A DNA stretch of 41,213 nucleotides, from positions 1 to 41,213 of IMG/VR virus record IMGVR_UViG_3300036104_000012, one strand, 5' to 3'. A program made the translations under genes and the position numbers. Shown here in pieces: positions 8,111 through 16,267 of this stretch. Position 1 is the stretch's first letter. Every line of letters starts with the position of its first letter. The stretch comes from a virus. Under the pieces are notes generated by a model. The model searched no databases. It worked only from the letters and a program-made list of their open reading frames with translations, and was not told where the DNA came from.

Positions 8111-8718
8111 CAGAACCCGAAGCCCGAATTCTTGCTTGGGCCGTTGTCGCCGGTGAAACCCTTGCTCGGCCAGATGATCTCCTTGTCGGCCGTGGCGGTG
8201 ACGAATTCGAAGCCACGGTCGGTGCCATAGACCCGCTTTTGGTCCTCATCGGTGTAGCGGCGCAGGCGCGGGCGTTCCCAATCCGCCAGGCGGTTGGTCA
8301 TGGTGAGCGCGATGGTGCTGGGGTCGCCCAGGGACACCACCATCTGGTCCATCCGCCCCCGAAAGACCACGATGGGGTCGGCGATGGGCAGATGCGTCGT
8401 CGCATCGAGCGGCACCTCCCATACCGTGCCGGCGCGGCCCTGGTAATGCTGCCCCATGGCGATCGCCACCGTGTCCCGCGGCACGCCCGCCAGTTTCAGG
8501 GTGAGGCCATAGCTGCGCAGCTCGGCGCTCTCCTCGATCCTGGAGATCCCGCCCAGCGCGCCCACGCCCACGAAGGTGTTGCCGCCGAAGCTGAGGTCCA
8601 TGGGGCTGCCGGCCAGGCGCACGAAGCCCGAGGCGAAGTCGAGCTCGACGGCGCAGGTGCGCATCACCGTCTCGGCCTGCACCGCATTGGCGGCGGCGGT
8701 GGTCATGGAGCGGGTCAA
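8110..8718 (-). CDS. Minor/distal tail protein
   Basis: This 202-aa beta-rich protein has features of the phage minor tail family often annotated DUF2163-like: an N-terminal TCAVELDFASG segment, a central RVEESAELRSYGLTLKL-like region and the late NRLADWERPRLRRYT segment. It sits between another distal tail protein and the NlpC/P60 gene, the position of lambda L-like and baseplate-hub proteins. The start overlaps the upstream gene by four bases (ATGA). It probably forms part of the tail-tip hub. The exact family is from recall. Confidence 0.65.
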   Translation of the reverse strand: MTRSMTTAAANAVQAETVMRTCAVELDFASGFVRLAGSPMDLSFGGNTFVGVGALGGISRIEESAELRSYGLTLKLAGVPRDTVAIAMGQHYQGRAGTVWEVPLDATTHLPIADPIVVFRGRMDQMVVSLGDPSTIALTMTNRLADWERPRLRRYTDEDQKRVYGTDRGFEFVTATADKEIIWPSKGFTGDNGPSKNSGFGF

Positions 8719-9362
8719 AACAGCGCCTCCTCGATTTCGATGGTGACGGAGGCCTTCATGCCAGCGGCGAAGGCCGCCGGGTTCACGTCCCGGCTCAGCC
8801 GGAAGAGGCCGAAGGGGTTGGTGAAATTCGTGCCCGCGCCGTCATTGGGGCTGCGGCGGATGGGTGGGCTGACGTTGAATGAGTTCAGGCCACCCGCGGT
8901 GCTCTGCACAGCCACCATATTGCCGAGGTAATCGGAGGTGACGATGTGCAGCTGTGGCCGCCCTGTCGGGTCAAGCCAGGTCACATAGTCGCCTGGGTAC
9001 AGCACCTGGGTGCGCGAGGCCGGCCACCCCCGAAAATACACCAGCGTGCCCGTCTGCCCCGCGCCGTTCAGCACCACCGAGCCGCCATCGGTACCGGCGG
9101 TGCCCAGCGGGCCCCAGGCGGGCACAAACCAGTAGAAGCGCCCCGCCCGGCCGCGCAGGCTGGCCAGCCAGGCCGCCATCAGCCGCCCCTCGCCCAGCGT
9201 AAGGTTCTCGAAGGTGAGCTTCGCCACCCATTTCGCGCCGGGCTGCTCGAGCGTCTGCTCGGTACCATCGAAGGGGCTTCGGCCACCGGATTGGGTGTTC
9301 GCGGCGAGATGCAGCTCATAGCTGCTGGGCAGAAGCGCGGTGGGCCAGGTGAGAATGGGCAT
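8715..9362 (-). CDS. Distal tail protein following tape measure
   Basis: The 215-aa product begins MPILTWPTALLPSSYELHLAA and is rich in beta-strand and aromatic residues (RFYWFVPAWGP, VYFRGWPASR). Position immediately after the tape measure, with a one-base TGATG overlap, and composition fit a distal tail (Dit- or lambda M-like) component. No enzymatic motif is visible. The assignment comes mostly from context. Confidence 0.6.
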   Translation of the reverse strand: MPILTWPTALLPSSYELHLAANTQSGGRSPFDGTEQTLEQPGAKWVAKLTFENLTLGEGRLMAAWLASLRGRAGRFYWFVPAWGPLGTAGTDGGSVVLNGAGQTGTLVYFRGWPASRTQVLYPGDYVTWLDPTGRPQLHIVTSDYLGNMVAVQSTAGGLNSFNVSPPIRRSPNDGAGTNFTNPFGLFRLSRDVNPAAFAAGMKASVTIEIEEALF

Positions 9363-12300
9363 CAGCGCCGACCCACCACGCGGGCGGCGTTACCGCCGCG
9401 GCTGATCTCGCCCATGGTGTAGGCATGGCTGGTGCGGGCGATGTCGGGCATGGCTTCGGCCAGCACGGCCATGACCTGCGCGCGCATCTGCGCCAGCAGC
9501 GCCACCCGGTCGGTTTCGCTGCCGCTATCGCCGGAGAAATTCACCGGCATGTGGAAGGTGATGTTGTTGGCGCCGCCGGTGGCGGCGCTGAGATGGTCAC
9601 CCCGGCCGAGGGCGGCCATCTGCTCGGCGGTGAATACGCCCTCGCCACGCTGGAGGATGGCGGGCACCTCGTCGGGCGCGAGGATACCGCCCTCGTGGAA
9701 GCGGGGCGCGCCGATGAAGAGGTTGTCGTTCACGGGGCGGGTGAAGGTGGGCGTGCCGCCAATGATGCCGCCGGAATGGTAGAAGCCGCGGCCGGTCGGG
9801 GCGTCGCCCACGCCATAGGTCGTAAGCGGCGTGCCGACCGGTGCTACGCTGCTACCCAGGCTGGGGTCGGCCCCAACAACACCGCCCAGCAGCCGAGCAA
9901 AAATGCCTCCCACATCGCCCAAGGTCGGCGCGTTGCCGCCAGCCAGGTTCTTGATGGGGTTGATGACCGCCAGGCGCAGGAAGGCCTGGCCCAGCTCGCT
10001 CACCACACTCTGGCCGATGCGGCCCATATCCTTCAGCGTCAGCGTGCCGGTGGTGACGGCCTGGCCAATGCGATCGAAGGCCTGCTCACCCACCCGGCCG
10101 ATCTCGTTGTAGGCGGCCTGGGTGCGCTCCAGCTCCACCTGGTTGGCGGCGAGCGCGCGTTCATTGGCAATGGCGCGCTGCCCATCCTGCGTATCGGCGC
10201 CGGCGCCCAGCCGCTCGCGGGTGCGCAGCTCCGCCGTCCGCTGCGCCCGCTCCGTGGCCGAGGCGCCGATCAGATCGCTGTCCAGCGCCTGGCGGTCCCG
10301 CCGCTGGGCCTGGTCGACCAGCAGATTGGAGATCCGCGGCATGGAGGCCAGCTTCGTCAGGCGCTCGGTCAGCTGCTGGACCTGCGCGGCGTATGCGGCA
10401 GTGCCCGCCTCCGCGGTACGCAGCGCCTCGGTCTCCGCCTCGTGCATGAGGGTGGCGCGCTCGACCGCGGCGGCGCCCTGCTCGGCGACGGCGAGCTGCT
10501 GGCGCTGGCCCGCGATGGCCTGGTCGCGCTGGGCGAGATTGTCGCCGAATGTGGTGTTGAGCTGCGCCTGGGCCTGCGCCCGGCGCGTCTCGACCATCTG
10601 GGCGGTCTGCGGCTCATCCAGCCCCAGGGTACGGGCCTCATTGCGCGCGCGGATTTCCGCATCCACCAGCTCGCGCGCCGCGCCGCTCGCTGCCCGCATC
10701 CGCTCGAACTGGTCGGAGAGCTGGCGGCTGGCGACGGTGAGGGGGCTGTCCAGGGCGGCGAGCGAAGTCCTGACCTGCCGCAAGGCCTCGGCATAGCGCT
10801 GGGCCTCTTCAGGATCGAGGCCCGGCAACTGCAGGGCCGACTGCAGGGTTTCCTCTTTCCGCAGCAGCAGGGCTCGCTGGTCGCTGGGTACATCCTGGCC
10901 TCGCGTGATGTCCCGCGCGCGAACCAGTTCGGGCGGCAACACCGGCCCAATCAGGCCGCCGGGCATCGCGGCATCCCGGCCGCCGAACTCCCGGTAATAG
11001 GTGGAGAGCCTGGTGCGATTGGCGTCTGCTGGATCACCACTTCCCGCCAGGAAGCGGCGCAGGCCGCCCTCGCCGCCCAGATGCGCCACTGCGCGCAGCC
11101 CGTCCTGGCTATAGGCATCGGCACCTGGGATGTTGGCGATCGCCCGATCGATATCAGCGAGGTGCCGGGCGAGGGCCGCATCCTGTGCCCGCGGGTTCTC
11201 GCGAAACTGCCCGATGTTCCGCACCTCGGGGAAGCCCGGGATGTTGAACTGCCCAATCCAGTCGCGATTGCCACGCAGCTGCTCGCCATCGGCGGGCTGG
11301 TACATTCTCAGCTGGCTGAGGCGTTCGCGCCCGAACTGGTAGAGCCCGACATAGCCCTGATCGTTCATCACGTCCGGGCGATTGCTGCTCTCCCGCGTGG
11401 CGAGCCGGCGGGCGAAATCCCACTGGCTCTGCGGCAGCTCCGGCGCATTGGGCGGATTGTCGAACACCGTGCGGCCAGCGCGCTGGCCGAAGCCGGCCGC
11501 GCCATTGGCCAGGCGCGCGATGGCGTCCGCGGCCTGGGAGAGCACATTGCCCAGGTTCTGGACTGCGGCCTGCAGCGGCGTCAGCGCCTCCGCCGCGCCC
11601 TGGCTGGCCCGGCCGAACTGTTCGAGTACCAGGCGCGCCGCCTGGCCCCGGTCGCCTGACGCCGCCAGCAGCTCGACCTGGCGGCGCAATGCATCATTGA
11701 ACCCCAGCAGCCCGCCCGCCGCGGCCTCCCGCGCCGCCGCCGCCGGGTCGCGGATGGCCTTCGCCACGAACTGGTCCGCCGCCTGGGTGACATCCACCCC
11801 CATCACCCGCGCCAGGTCGGCCGAGAGCCGGATCAGGCCCTCGATCTCGGCCCGGTCGCCGCTGAAGTTGCGCTGGCCGGCGATGATGCGGCCCACCTCA
11901 CGCGCATCGCCCCGGCCCACGCCGCTGGTTTGGGAGACGTTCTGCGCCGCCTGGTCGACATCGCGCGCCAGGCCCGCCGCATCGGCCCGGGTGGCGCGCA
12001 GGCGCTGCGTCAGGTCATTCAGGGCGCGGGCATCGCGCTCCATGTTCACGAAGATGGCGCCGCCGGCGCCGAGGCCCAGCAGGCCCGTAATGCCGGCAGG
12101 CCCCAGGAAGCTCGCCAGCGCGGCGAGCGTGTTCCGCACGCCCCCGAAGATCTGGGTGATCTGCCCTCCCTGGGCGGCGAGGATCATGAAGGGCGACTGG
12201 CCAAGGGCCAGCTGGGTGGCGATATCGTTCAGCTGCGGGGCAAGCTGCCGCATTTGGTTGGCGGTGACGCCCACGGCCTGGCCGGCGCCGCGCGCCGCCA

Positions 12301-12526
12301 CCTCCGTATCGCGCAGGCCCGCTGCTACCCGTGGCAGCGGCGCCGCAGCGCCCGCCGCGGCCTGCCCCATCTGCGCAAGGCTCGCGCCGGCCGCCTGGCC
12401 TGCCGCCGCGCCGGCCGGTGCCAGCTTCTCGACCTCCTGGCGCACGCCGCCGATCGCGCTGATCGCCTGGCTGGCATCGGCGGTCAGCTGGACCGAGACG
12501 CGCATGGTGCTGGCGCTGCCGCTCAT
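9362..12526 (-). CDS. Tail tape measure protein with embedded lysozyme-like domain
   Basis: The 1054-aa protein is Ala/Gln-rich and mostly helical, as expected for a tail-length ruler. A hydrophobic segment lies near 131-160 (NTLAALASFLGPAGITGLLG). Residues about 366-515 form an inserted globular region (FARRLATRESSNRP, then GYVGLYQFG) resembling lytic transglycosylase/lysozyme domains; E379 in TRESS is the likely catalytic acid. The C-terminus has Gly-rich and GVFTAEQMAALGR-type segments seen in tape measures. Such muralytic inserts help the tail tip cross peptidoglycan. The start overlaps the GT chaperone frame by four bases (ATGA). The length would predict a tail of roughly 150 nm by the usual residue-to-length rule. 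Confidence 0.85.
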   Translation of the reverse strand: MSGSASTMRVSVQLTADASQAISAIGGVRQEVEKLAPAGAAAGQAAGASLAQMGQAAAGAAAPLPRVAAGLRDTEVAARGAGQAVGVTANQMRQLAPQLNDIATQLALGQSPFMILAAQGGQITQIFGGVRNTLAALASFLGPAGITGLLGLGAGGAIFVNMERDARALNDLTQRLRATRADAAGLARDVDQAAQNVSQTSGVGRGDAREVGRIIAGQRNFSGDRAEIEGLIRLSADLARVMGVDVTQAADQFVAKAIRDPAAAAREAAAGGLLGFNDALRRQVELLAASGDRGQAARLVLEQFGRASQGAAEALTPLQAAVQNLGNVLSQAADAIARLANGAAGFGQRAGRTVFDNPPNAPELPQSQWDFARRLATRESSNRPDVMNDQGYVGLYQFGRERLSQLRMYQPADGEQLRGNRDWIGQFNIPGFPEVRNIGQFRENPRAQDAALARHLADIDRAIANIPGADAYSQDGLRAVAHLGGEGGLRRFLAGSGDPADANRTRLSTYYREFGGRDAAMPGGLIGPVLPPELVRARDITRGQDVPSDQRALLLRKEETLQSALQLPGLDPEEAQRYAEALRQVRTSLAALDSPLTVASRQLSDQFERMRAASGAARELVDAEIRARNEARTLGLDEPQTAQMVETRRAQAQAQLNTTFGDNLAQRDQAIAGQRQQLAVAEQGAAAVERATLMHEAETEALRTAEAGTAAYAAQVQQLTERLTKLASMPRISNLLVDQAQRRDRQALDSDLIGASATERAQRTAELRTRERLGAGADTQDGQRAIANERALAANQVELERTQAAYNEIGRVGEQAFDRIGQAVTTGTLTLKDMGRIGQSVVSELGQAFLRLAVINPIKNLAGGNAPTLGDVGGIFARLLGGVVGADPSLGSSVAPVGTPLTTYGVGDAPTGRGFYHSGGIIGGTPTFTRPVNDNLFIGAPRFHEGGILAPDEVPAILQRGEGVFTAEQMAALGRGDHLSAATGGANNITFHMPVNFSGDSGSETDRVALLAQMRAQVMAVLAEAMPDIARTSHAYTMGEISRGGNAARVVGRR

Positions 12527-12852
12527 GAGCGCCGCATCCGGTCCGCCATCACCTGCACCGCCTCACCCTCCAGCACCCGCAGGCGGTCCAGCAGCGCGGC
12601 ATCGAGCGCGACATCGAGCGCGCCGCACACCACCGGCAGGGCGGCGTAGTCGAGCCCGGTGGCCACACCCACCATGCCCGCCCTGCGCCATTGACTGCCC
12701 ATGCCGAAAAACACCCGCACCGCTCCCCAATTGCCCGGCATCACCTCCAACACCTCGGCCTGCCGTTCCCGCCGCCGCGACAACATTGGCGCCACCGCCT
12801 CGGCCGGCACGCCCAGCAGGGCCGCCTGCTCCGCCAGCTCGGCCGGCACCAC
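12523..12852 (-). CDS. Tail assembly chaperone GT extension (DUF1799-like), frameshift-expressed
   Basis: The frame encodes a DUF1799-like product (WGAVRVFFGMGSQWRRAG, GLDYAAL). A GTG at 12852 could start a 109-aa protein, but the same frame is open back to 12900. There it joins the upstream chaperone gene through a -1 slip at a slippery A AAA AAC. The fused product would be 118 plus 125 residues, about 243 aa, equivalent to lambda gpGT, which recruits tube subunits to the tape measure. There is no good RBS before the GTG, which supports expression by frameshifting. The stop overlaps the tape measure ATG by four bases. Confidence 0.75.
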   Translation of the reverse strand: MVPAELAEQAALLGVPAEAVAPMLSRRRERQAEVLEVMPGNWGAVRVFFGMGSQWRRAGMVGVATGLDYAALPVVCGALDVALDAALLDRLRVLEGEAVQVMADRMRRS

Positions 12853-12858
12853 CTCATC

Positions 12859-12906
12859 GCCATCGCGCGGCCCGGCCCAGGCGCGCGCGATGGCCTTCAG
12901 TTTTTT
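12859..12906 (-). promoter_or_regulatory. -1 ribosomal frameshift signal (slippery site plus hairpin)
   Basis: The heptamer A AAA AAC occupies 12906-12900 in the correct phase of the upstream frame (GCA AAA AAC TGA). Five bases later a perfect 11-bp stem (GCCATCGCGCG, 12894-12884, with CGCGCGATGGC, 12869-12859) encloses a 14-nt loop. After a -1 slip, reading continues CTG AAG GCC into the GT frame. Slippery sequence, spacing and stem all match known -1 signals in tail chaperone genes. Confidence 0.85.
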
Positions 12907-13253
12907 GCTTCGGCCGCCGCGGGTTGGCCGGACAGCGCCTCGCCATAGGCCTGGGTCAGGCCGCGCAGGATCAGCGGGTTGGCCAGCATCGCCTCGCGCA
13001 GGGCATCGGTCAGCGCGAGCGGCGCATCGCGCTCATCCACCACGTCATAGATCTCGACCAAGGCGGCGCGCATCAGCACGGCCGTGCGCTCCTGCAGCTC
13101 GGCATCGCTGCGTGCGAAGGCGATCTCGTGGCGCAGATGGTCCGGCGCCAGGCGGAACTTCGCCCGGAAGTGCTGCGTCACCACCGCGCCGCCATCCGGC
13201 ACGGCCACGGTGACGGGCCAGACCCAGCTCATCTCACTCTGCAGCTTGAACAT
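12897..13253 (-). CDS. Tail assembly chaperone (gpG-like)
   Basis: This 118-aa protein lies between the tail tube gene and the tape measure, the standard position of the siphovirus tail assembly chaperone. It starts MFKLQSEMSWVWPVTVAVP with a short beta region and continues into helices (LRHEIAFARSDAELQERT, LREAMLANPLILRGL). It ends within a slippery A AAA AAC directly before its TGA, so part of the ribosomes should extend it into the next frame. It is thought to coat and chaperone the tape measure during assembly and is not in the mature virion. Confidence 0.8.
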   Translation of the reverse strand: MFKLQSEMSWVWPVTVAVPDGGAVVTQHFRAKFRLAPDHLRHEIAFARSDAELQERTAVLMRAALVEIYDVVDERDAPLALTDALREAMLANPLILRGLTQAYGEALSGQPAAAEAKN

Positions 13254-13262
13254 CAGGGGCTC

Positions 13263-14201
13263 CTACCGGGCGGTGATCAGGACTTCGTCATTGCCGTTGG
13301 TGGGCTGTGGCATGAACGGCACGCGGATCATCGCCACATCGCCATCGGCCTCGTACTTGATGCCTGGCATGAAGCGGGCCTTGCCGAATTGGACTTCCAC
13401 CGTGTCGCCGGCCGCGCCTGCGAGCGAGATCAGGATGGGGTAATCGATCTCGCCATTCACGGCGGCAAAAAGGTTGGCCGGGCTGAGGCTGTTGGGCGCC
13501 TCCAGCAGCAGTTCCAGCGATGGCTGGCGCTCGGTGATCCGCACCTCGTTCCGCAGCGGGATGTCGCGCACCTGCAGGCTGTTGCCATGGGTGTAGCGCA
13601 TGCTGCGCATGGGATAGTTGACGCTGTTGATCGTGCAGGTCAGGGAACCCGAGCGCGGGATCAGCGCATTCCGCCAGGCGGAATAGACGCCGGTGGGCAG
13701 CGCCACCGCCGTAGGGTCGGTGTAGAGGCCGGTGAAATCGAAGTCGATCGTCGGCTCGTCGCCAGCAACGATGTTGATGCCGAAGGTGCCGCGCGTGCCA
13801 ACCGCCGTGTGCCGGGTGCCATCCATCAGATAGTGCAGCGTGCCGCTTTCCTGCGCGGCGGAGATCGGCGAATAGTCGGCCTTGGTCGAGGCGGTCAGCG
13901 TCTCCGCCATGCCGCACATGCGCATGAGTTTCGCCCAAGCCGGTGCGGTGCCCGCGGCGCCACTGCCGCAGAACGGGACGGAGCCGCTGAACTTCAGCGC
14001 CCGATTATAGATGCCGGGATTGCCCTTGTTGCCGTGCCAGGGCTGCACGCGATCGCGCGTGACGACATCGGCCTCCACCGGCATGACCGACATCTTCTCG
14101 CACAGCACCATATCCGCCGCCGTGCCGGCCGCGGGTGCGATGTCGGTGCCATAGGTCGTCTCGATCTTCGCGACGGCGATGGAATGGGTGATGCGTGCCA
14201 T
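13263..14201 (-). CDS. Major tail tube protein
   Basis: The 312-aa protein begins MARITHSIAVAKIETTYGTD, a start common among siphovirus tail tube proteins of transposable phages, and is beta-rich throughout, without a signal peptide or membrane segment. It lies between the small gp38-like gene and the chaperone pair, where the tube gene belongs. It should polymerise as stacked hexamers to form the non-contractile tail. Its ATG overlaps the upstream stop by one base (TGATG). Confidence 0.8.
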   Translation of the reverse strand: MARITHSIAVAKIETTYGTDIAPAAGTAADMVLCEKMSVMPVEADVVTRDRVQPWHGNKGNPGIYNRALKFSGSVPFCGSGAAGTAPAWAKLMRMCGMAETLTASTKADYSPISAAQESGTLHYLMDGTRHTAVGTRGTFGINIVAGDEPTIDFDFTGLYTDPTAVALPTGVYSAWRNALIPRSGSLTCTINSVNYPMRSMRYTHGNSLQVRDIPLRNEVRITERQPSLELLLEAPNSLSPANLFAAVNGEIDYPILISLAGAAGDTVEVQFGKARFMPGIKYEADGDVAMIRVPFMPQPTNGNDEVLITAR

Positions 14202-14410
14202 CAGGCCGGCTCCTCACTGGTGGGGGCGGGCGGGGTGCCCAGGCTCATGCTCTCGATCGGCGAGGCCTGCTCGGGCTCCGCGTCATGCGGCATCTCGGTG
14301 AAGGCCACGCGCTGCAGCGTGCCGTCGCCCAGGCGGATGTAGCTGCCGCCCTGGCTCGGCATCACCGGCACGGGCTCGCTCATCGCGGGCTTATTGGGCG
14401 ATTTGGCCAT
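14201..14410 (-). CDS. Small Mu gp38-position protein
   Basis: The product is about 69 aa, Pro/Ser-rich at both ends, with a short ordered core (GGSYIRLGDGTLQRV). The second ATG (14410) is preferred over 14416 because a GGAG lies nine bases ahead of it but only three ahead of the first. A short gene lies between the tail terminator and the tail structural genes in many Mu-like phages, and its function is not known. It is coupled to the tube gene by a TGATG overlap. Confidence 0.6.
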   Translation of the reverse strand: MAKSPNKPAMSEPVPVMPSQGGSYIRLGDGTLQRVAFTEMPHDAEPEQASPIESMSLGTPPAPTSEEPA

Positions 14411-14422
14411 GATCATCGGCTC

Positions 14423-14881
14423 CTAAGCGTAGAGGGTGAGGGCGGCGGAGAGGGCGTATTGCTCGGTCCAGGCCAGCACGCCGTCCGCGATGTCGGTCAG
14501 GCTGCCGCCCACCAGCTCCAGCGGCTCGATGGTGGTGAGTTTGGCGCCGGTCGCGGGCTGCGTGGGGATCGCCGGCGTCCAGCCCACCAAGGCGGCGCGC
14601 ATGGCATAGACCAGCGGTTCCAGCGCCGCGGCGGCGGCATCACCGCGCGGGTCGCGCGCGTTGGTAGCCAGGATCACCACGGCCACGCGGCGGGTGATCT
14701 CCTGGCGCAGCACCATGGAGGCCATGGAGTTCGGCCGGGCGGTGTCGTCCATCGGCAGCACATAGGCGGCCGGGAGCTTTTCCCGGGGCGGCGCATTGAG
14801 CTGGGCATATTCGCCAGCGCCGGCGACCAGGCGCAGCGCGGTGACCTGGCTGCGCACGCGGGCCTCGATGGCGTCCATCAT
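14423..14881 (-). CDS. Tail terminator-like protein (gp37/DUF1834 type)
   Basis: This 152-aa protein has the alternating helix-strand pattern of phage tail terminators: N-terminal helix (MDAIEARVRSQV), then strands around AAYVLPMDD and RRVAVVILATN, then a helix (AALEPLVYAMRAALVGW). It lies between the gpG-like morphogenesis gene and the tail tube. It is expected to cap the tail tube and join it to the head connector. Two start codons (14881 and 14878) lie in tandem over the upstream stop. Confidence 0.7.
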   Translation of the reverse strand: MMDAIEARVRSQVTALRLVAGAGEYAQLNAPPREKLPAAYVLPMDDTARPNSMASMVLRQEITRRVAVVILATNARDPRGDAAAAALEPLVYAMRAALVGWTPAIPTQPATGAKLTTIEPLELVGGSLTDIADGVLAWTEQYALSAALTLYA

Positions 14882-15486
14882 GCCGGCACGCCCCCGCCGC
14901 GGGTGATGCGCAGGATGGCCTGGGTGATGATGGCGGAGACGTCTTCGCGATCATCATCATCAAAGCCGAGATAGGGCCGCGCCGGCATGGTGATGGTGCG
15001 GGCGGGGTATTCCACCACCTTCAGATCGACGCGCTTGGGCGCCTTGGAGCCCTTCATGATGGCGAAGAGGCTGCGGGTGATGGTCTCGCCAGCCTTGTTG
15101 GTGCCGGCGACCTGCCGGAAGGCAACCTTGCGGCCATAGGCGCGCTGCTCGATCTGCCCGCCGAACTGATGGATCGCGGCATAGGCAACGCCATTGCTGC
15201 CGACCTCGACGCCGCGCGGCCCGGCCTGGCGCACGATGCTGCGCTGGAGGTGCTGGCGGTCGATCAACGTCTTGCCGCCGGTCTTCAGGACGCGGCGGCT
15301 GGGCTTCCACGGCACGCCGCCGGGGCCGCGCCCTTTCTCGAAGCGGTCGATGGTGATCCGGCTGACCATCCCATCGCCGATATCGGCCATCACGGGCGTC
15401 ATGTCGTCCATCAGCGCGGCGAGCTGGCGCAGGATGACCAGCGTCGGCGCGTCATCGACCGTGATGGTGATCCGCGCGCCGGTCAC
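14878..15486 (-). CDS. Virion morphogenesis protein (Mu gpG-like)
   Basis: The 202-aa protein shows the signature of the phage virion morphogenesis family (PF05069): a long N-terminal helix, SRITIDRFEKGRGPGGVPWKP, LIDRQHLQRSI, and YAAIHQFGGQI with the conserved HQFG. The C-terminal MPARPYLGFD motif is also typical. Members act at head completion or tail attachment. Overlaps of four bases with both neighbours show tight coupling in the head-tail joining cluster. Confidence 0.85.
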   Translation of the reverse strand: MTGARITITVDDAPTLVILRQLAALMDDMTPVMADIGDGMVSRITIDRFEKGRGPGGVPWKPSRRVLKTGGKTLIDRQHLQRSIVRQAGPRGVEVGSNGVAYAAIHQFGGQIEQRAYGRKVAFRQVAGTNKAGETITRSLFAIMKGSKAPKRVDLKVVEYPARTITMPARPYLGFDDDDREDVSAIITQAILRITRGGGVPA

Positions 15487-15920
15487 CCCAGATACTCAGC
15501 CAGGCCGTCGCGGGTCAGCAGCTTCTCGCCGCCGGCGTAGCTGATGCGCGCGGTCGGCACGGCGGGCGAGGCGTCGATCGGCGCCGCGGCCACGCCCACC
15601 AGGGTCGCGCGGCCATCCGCCAGGTCGCGCAGCATCTTCAGCGCATCCTCCTGCGCCTGGCGCACCGCCTCGGTCGGCCGGTCCTTCCAGAGCAGGGCGC
15701 GGGCGATATCGGCGGCCAGGCGCAGCAGCAGCTGCGGCGTGGGGCTGACCGGCACGGCATAGCGCGCGGCGAGGTAGCCATTGATCATCGCATCCGCATC
15801 GGTCAGCGCCGTGGTGACCACGCTGCTGTCGATGGTGCCGGCGTTCGTGCGGTCGGTGAGCTGGATCAGCTCATCGGAGCCGAAACGGGCGACCAGATCG
15901 GCCTGGGATGCGTAAGGCAT
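15483..15920 (-). CDS. Head-tail connector, Mu gp36-like (DUF1320)
   Basis: The 145-aa helical protein begins MPYASQADLVARFGSDELIQLTD and contains ALTDADAMINGYLAARYAVP, hallmarks of DUF1320 / Mu gp36. These proteins are connector or adaptor components beneath the portal. It lies directly after the capsid-region gene at 15933 and before the gpG-like gene, as in Mu-like phages. It overlaps the latter by four bases. Confidence 0.85.
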   Translation of the reverse strand: MPYASQADLVARFGSDELIQLTDRTNAGTIDSSVVTTALTDADAMINGYLAARYAVPVSPTPQLLLRLAADIARALLWKDRPTEAVRQAQEDALKMLRDLADGRATLVGVAAAPIDASPAVPTARISYAGGEKLLTRDGLAEYLG

Positions 15921-15932
15921 GCGGTGGCGCCG

Positions 15933-16262
15933 CTATTCGGTCGCATAGGCGGCGGCGCCGGCGGCGACCAGTTCGCGCGCGGCGGCCGGCGTGACAACCA
16001 TCTGCTCGCCGATCTCATGGCGCGTGCCGTCGTCGATCGGCGAGAGCACGTCGATCACGACCATCTCAGGCGTAGCCTCGGGCGCGGCCGGCGGTTGACT
16101 GGCCGACGGTGCGTTGGCGGCGGCCACCACGGGCTTGGCCGCGGGCTCGGGCGCAGGCTCGGGCGCAGCAGGGCTGGCCGGCGCCGCGGCATCCGGCACC
16201 GGCACTTCGACCGGCACTTCGGACGCCGGGCCGCTCTCGGCGAGTTTCGGCTTCGCTGCCAT
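15933..16262 (-). CDS. Mu gp35-position protein, Pro/Ala-rich with FluMu-like C-terminus
   Basis: The 109-aa product from MAAKPKLAES has a long disordered Pro/Ala/Glu-rich region (residues about 10-65) and a small folded C-terminus (GTRHEIGEQMVVTPAAARELVAAGAA). Between the capsid and gp36 this matches the Mu gp35 position, where short proteins ending in such a domain are common. The role is unproven, perhaps a capsid accessory. The ATG at 16262 is chosen because it begins five bases after the capsid stop. Confidence 0.6.
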   Translation of the reverse strand: MAAKPKLAESGPASEVPVEVPVPDAAAPASPAAPEPAPEPAAKPVVAAANAPSASQPPAAPEATPEMVVIDVLSPIDDGTRHEIGEQMVVTPAAARELVAAGAAAYATE

Positions 16263-16267
16263 GGCGC

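Noticed and set aside
9425-14342. Very long plus-strand ORFs (744 and 986 codons) opposite tape measure and tail genes
   Set aside because: They mirror real minus-strand genes, have shadow-like composition and no RBS or operon logic.
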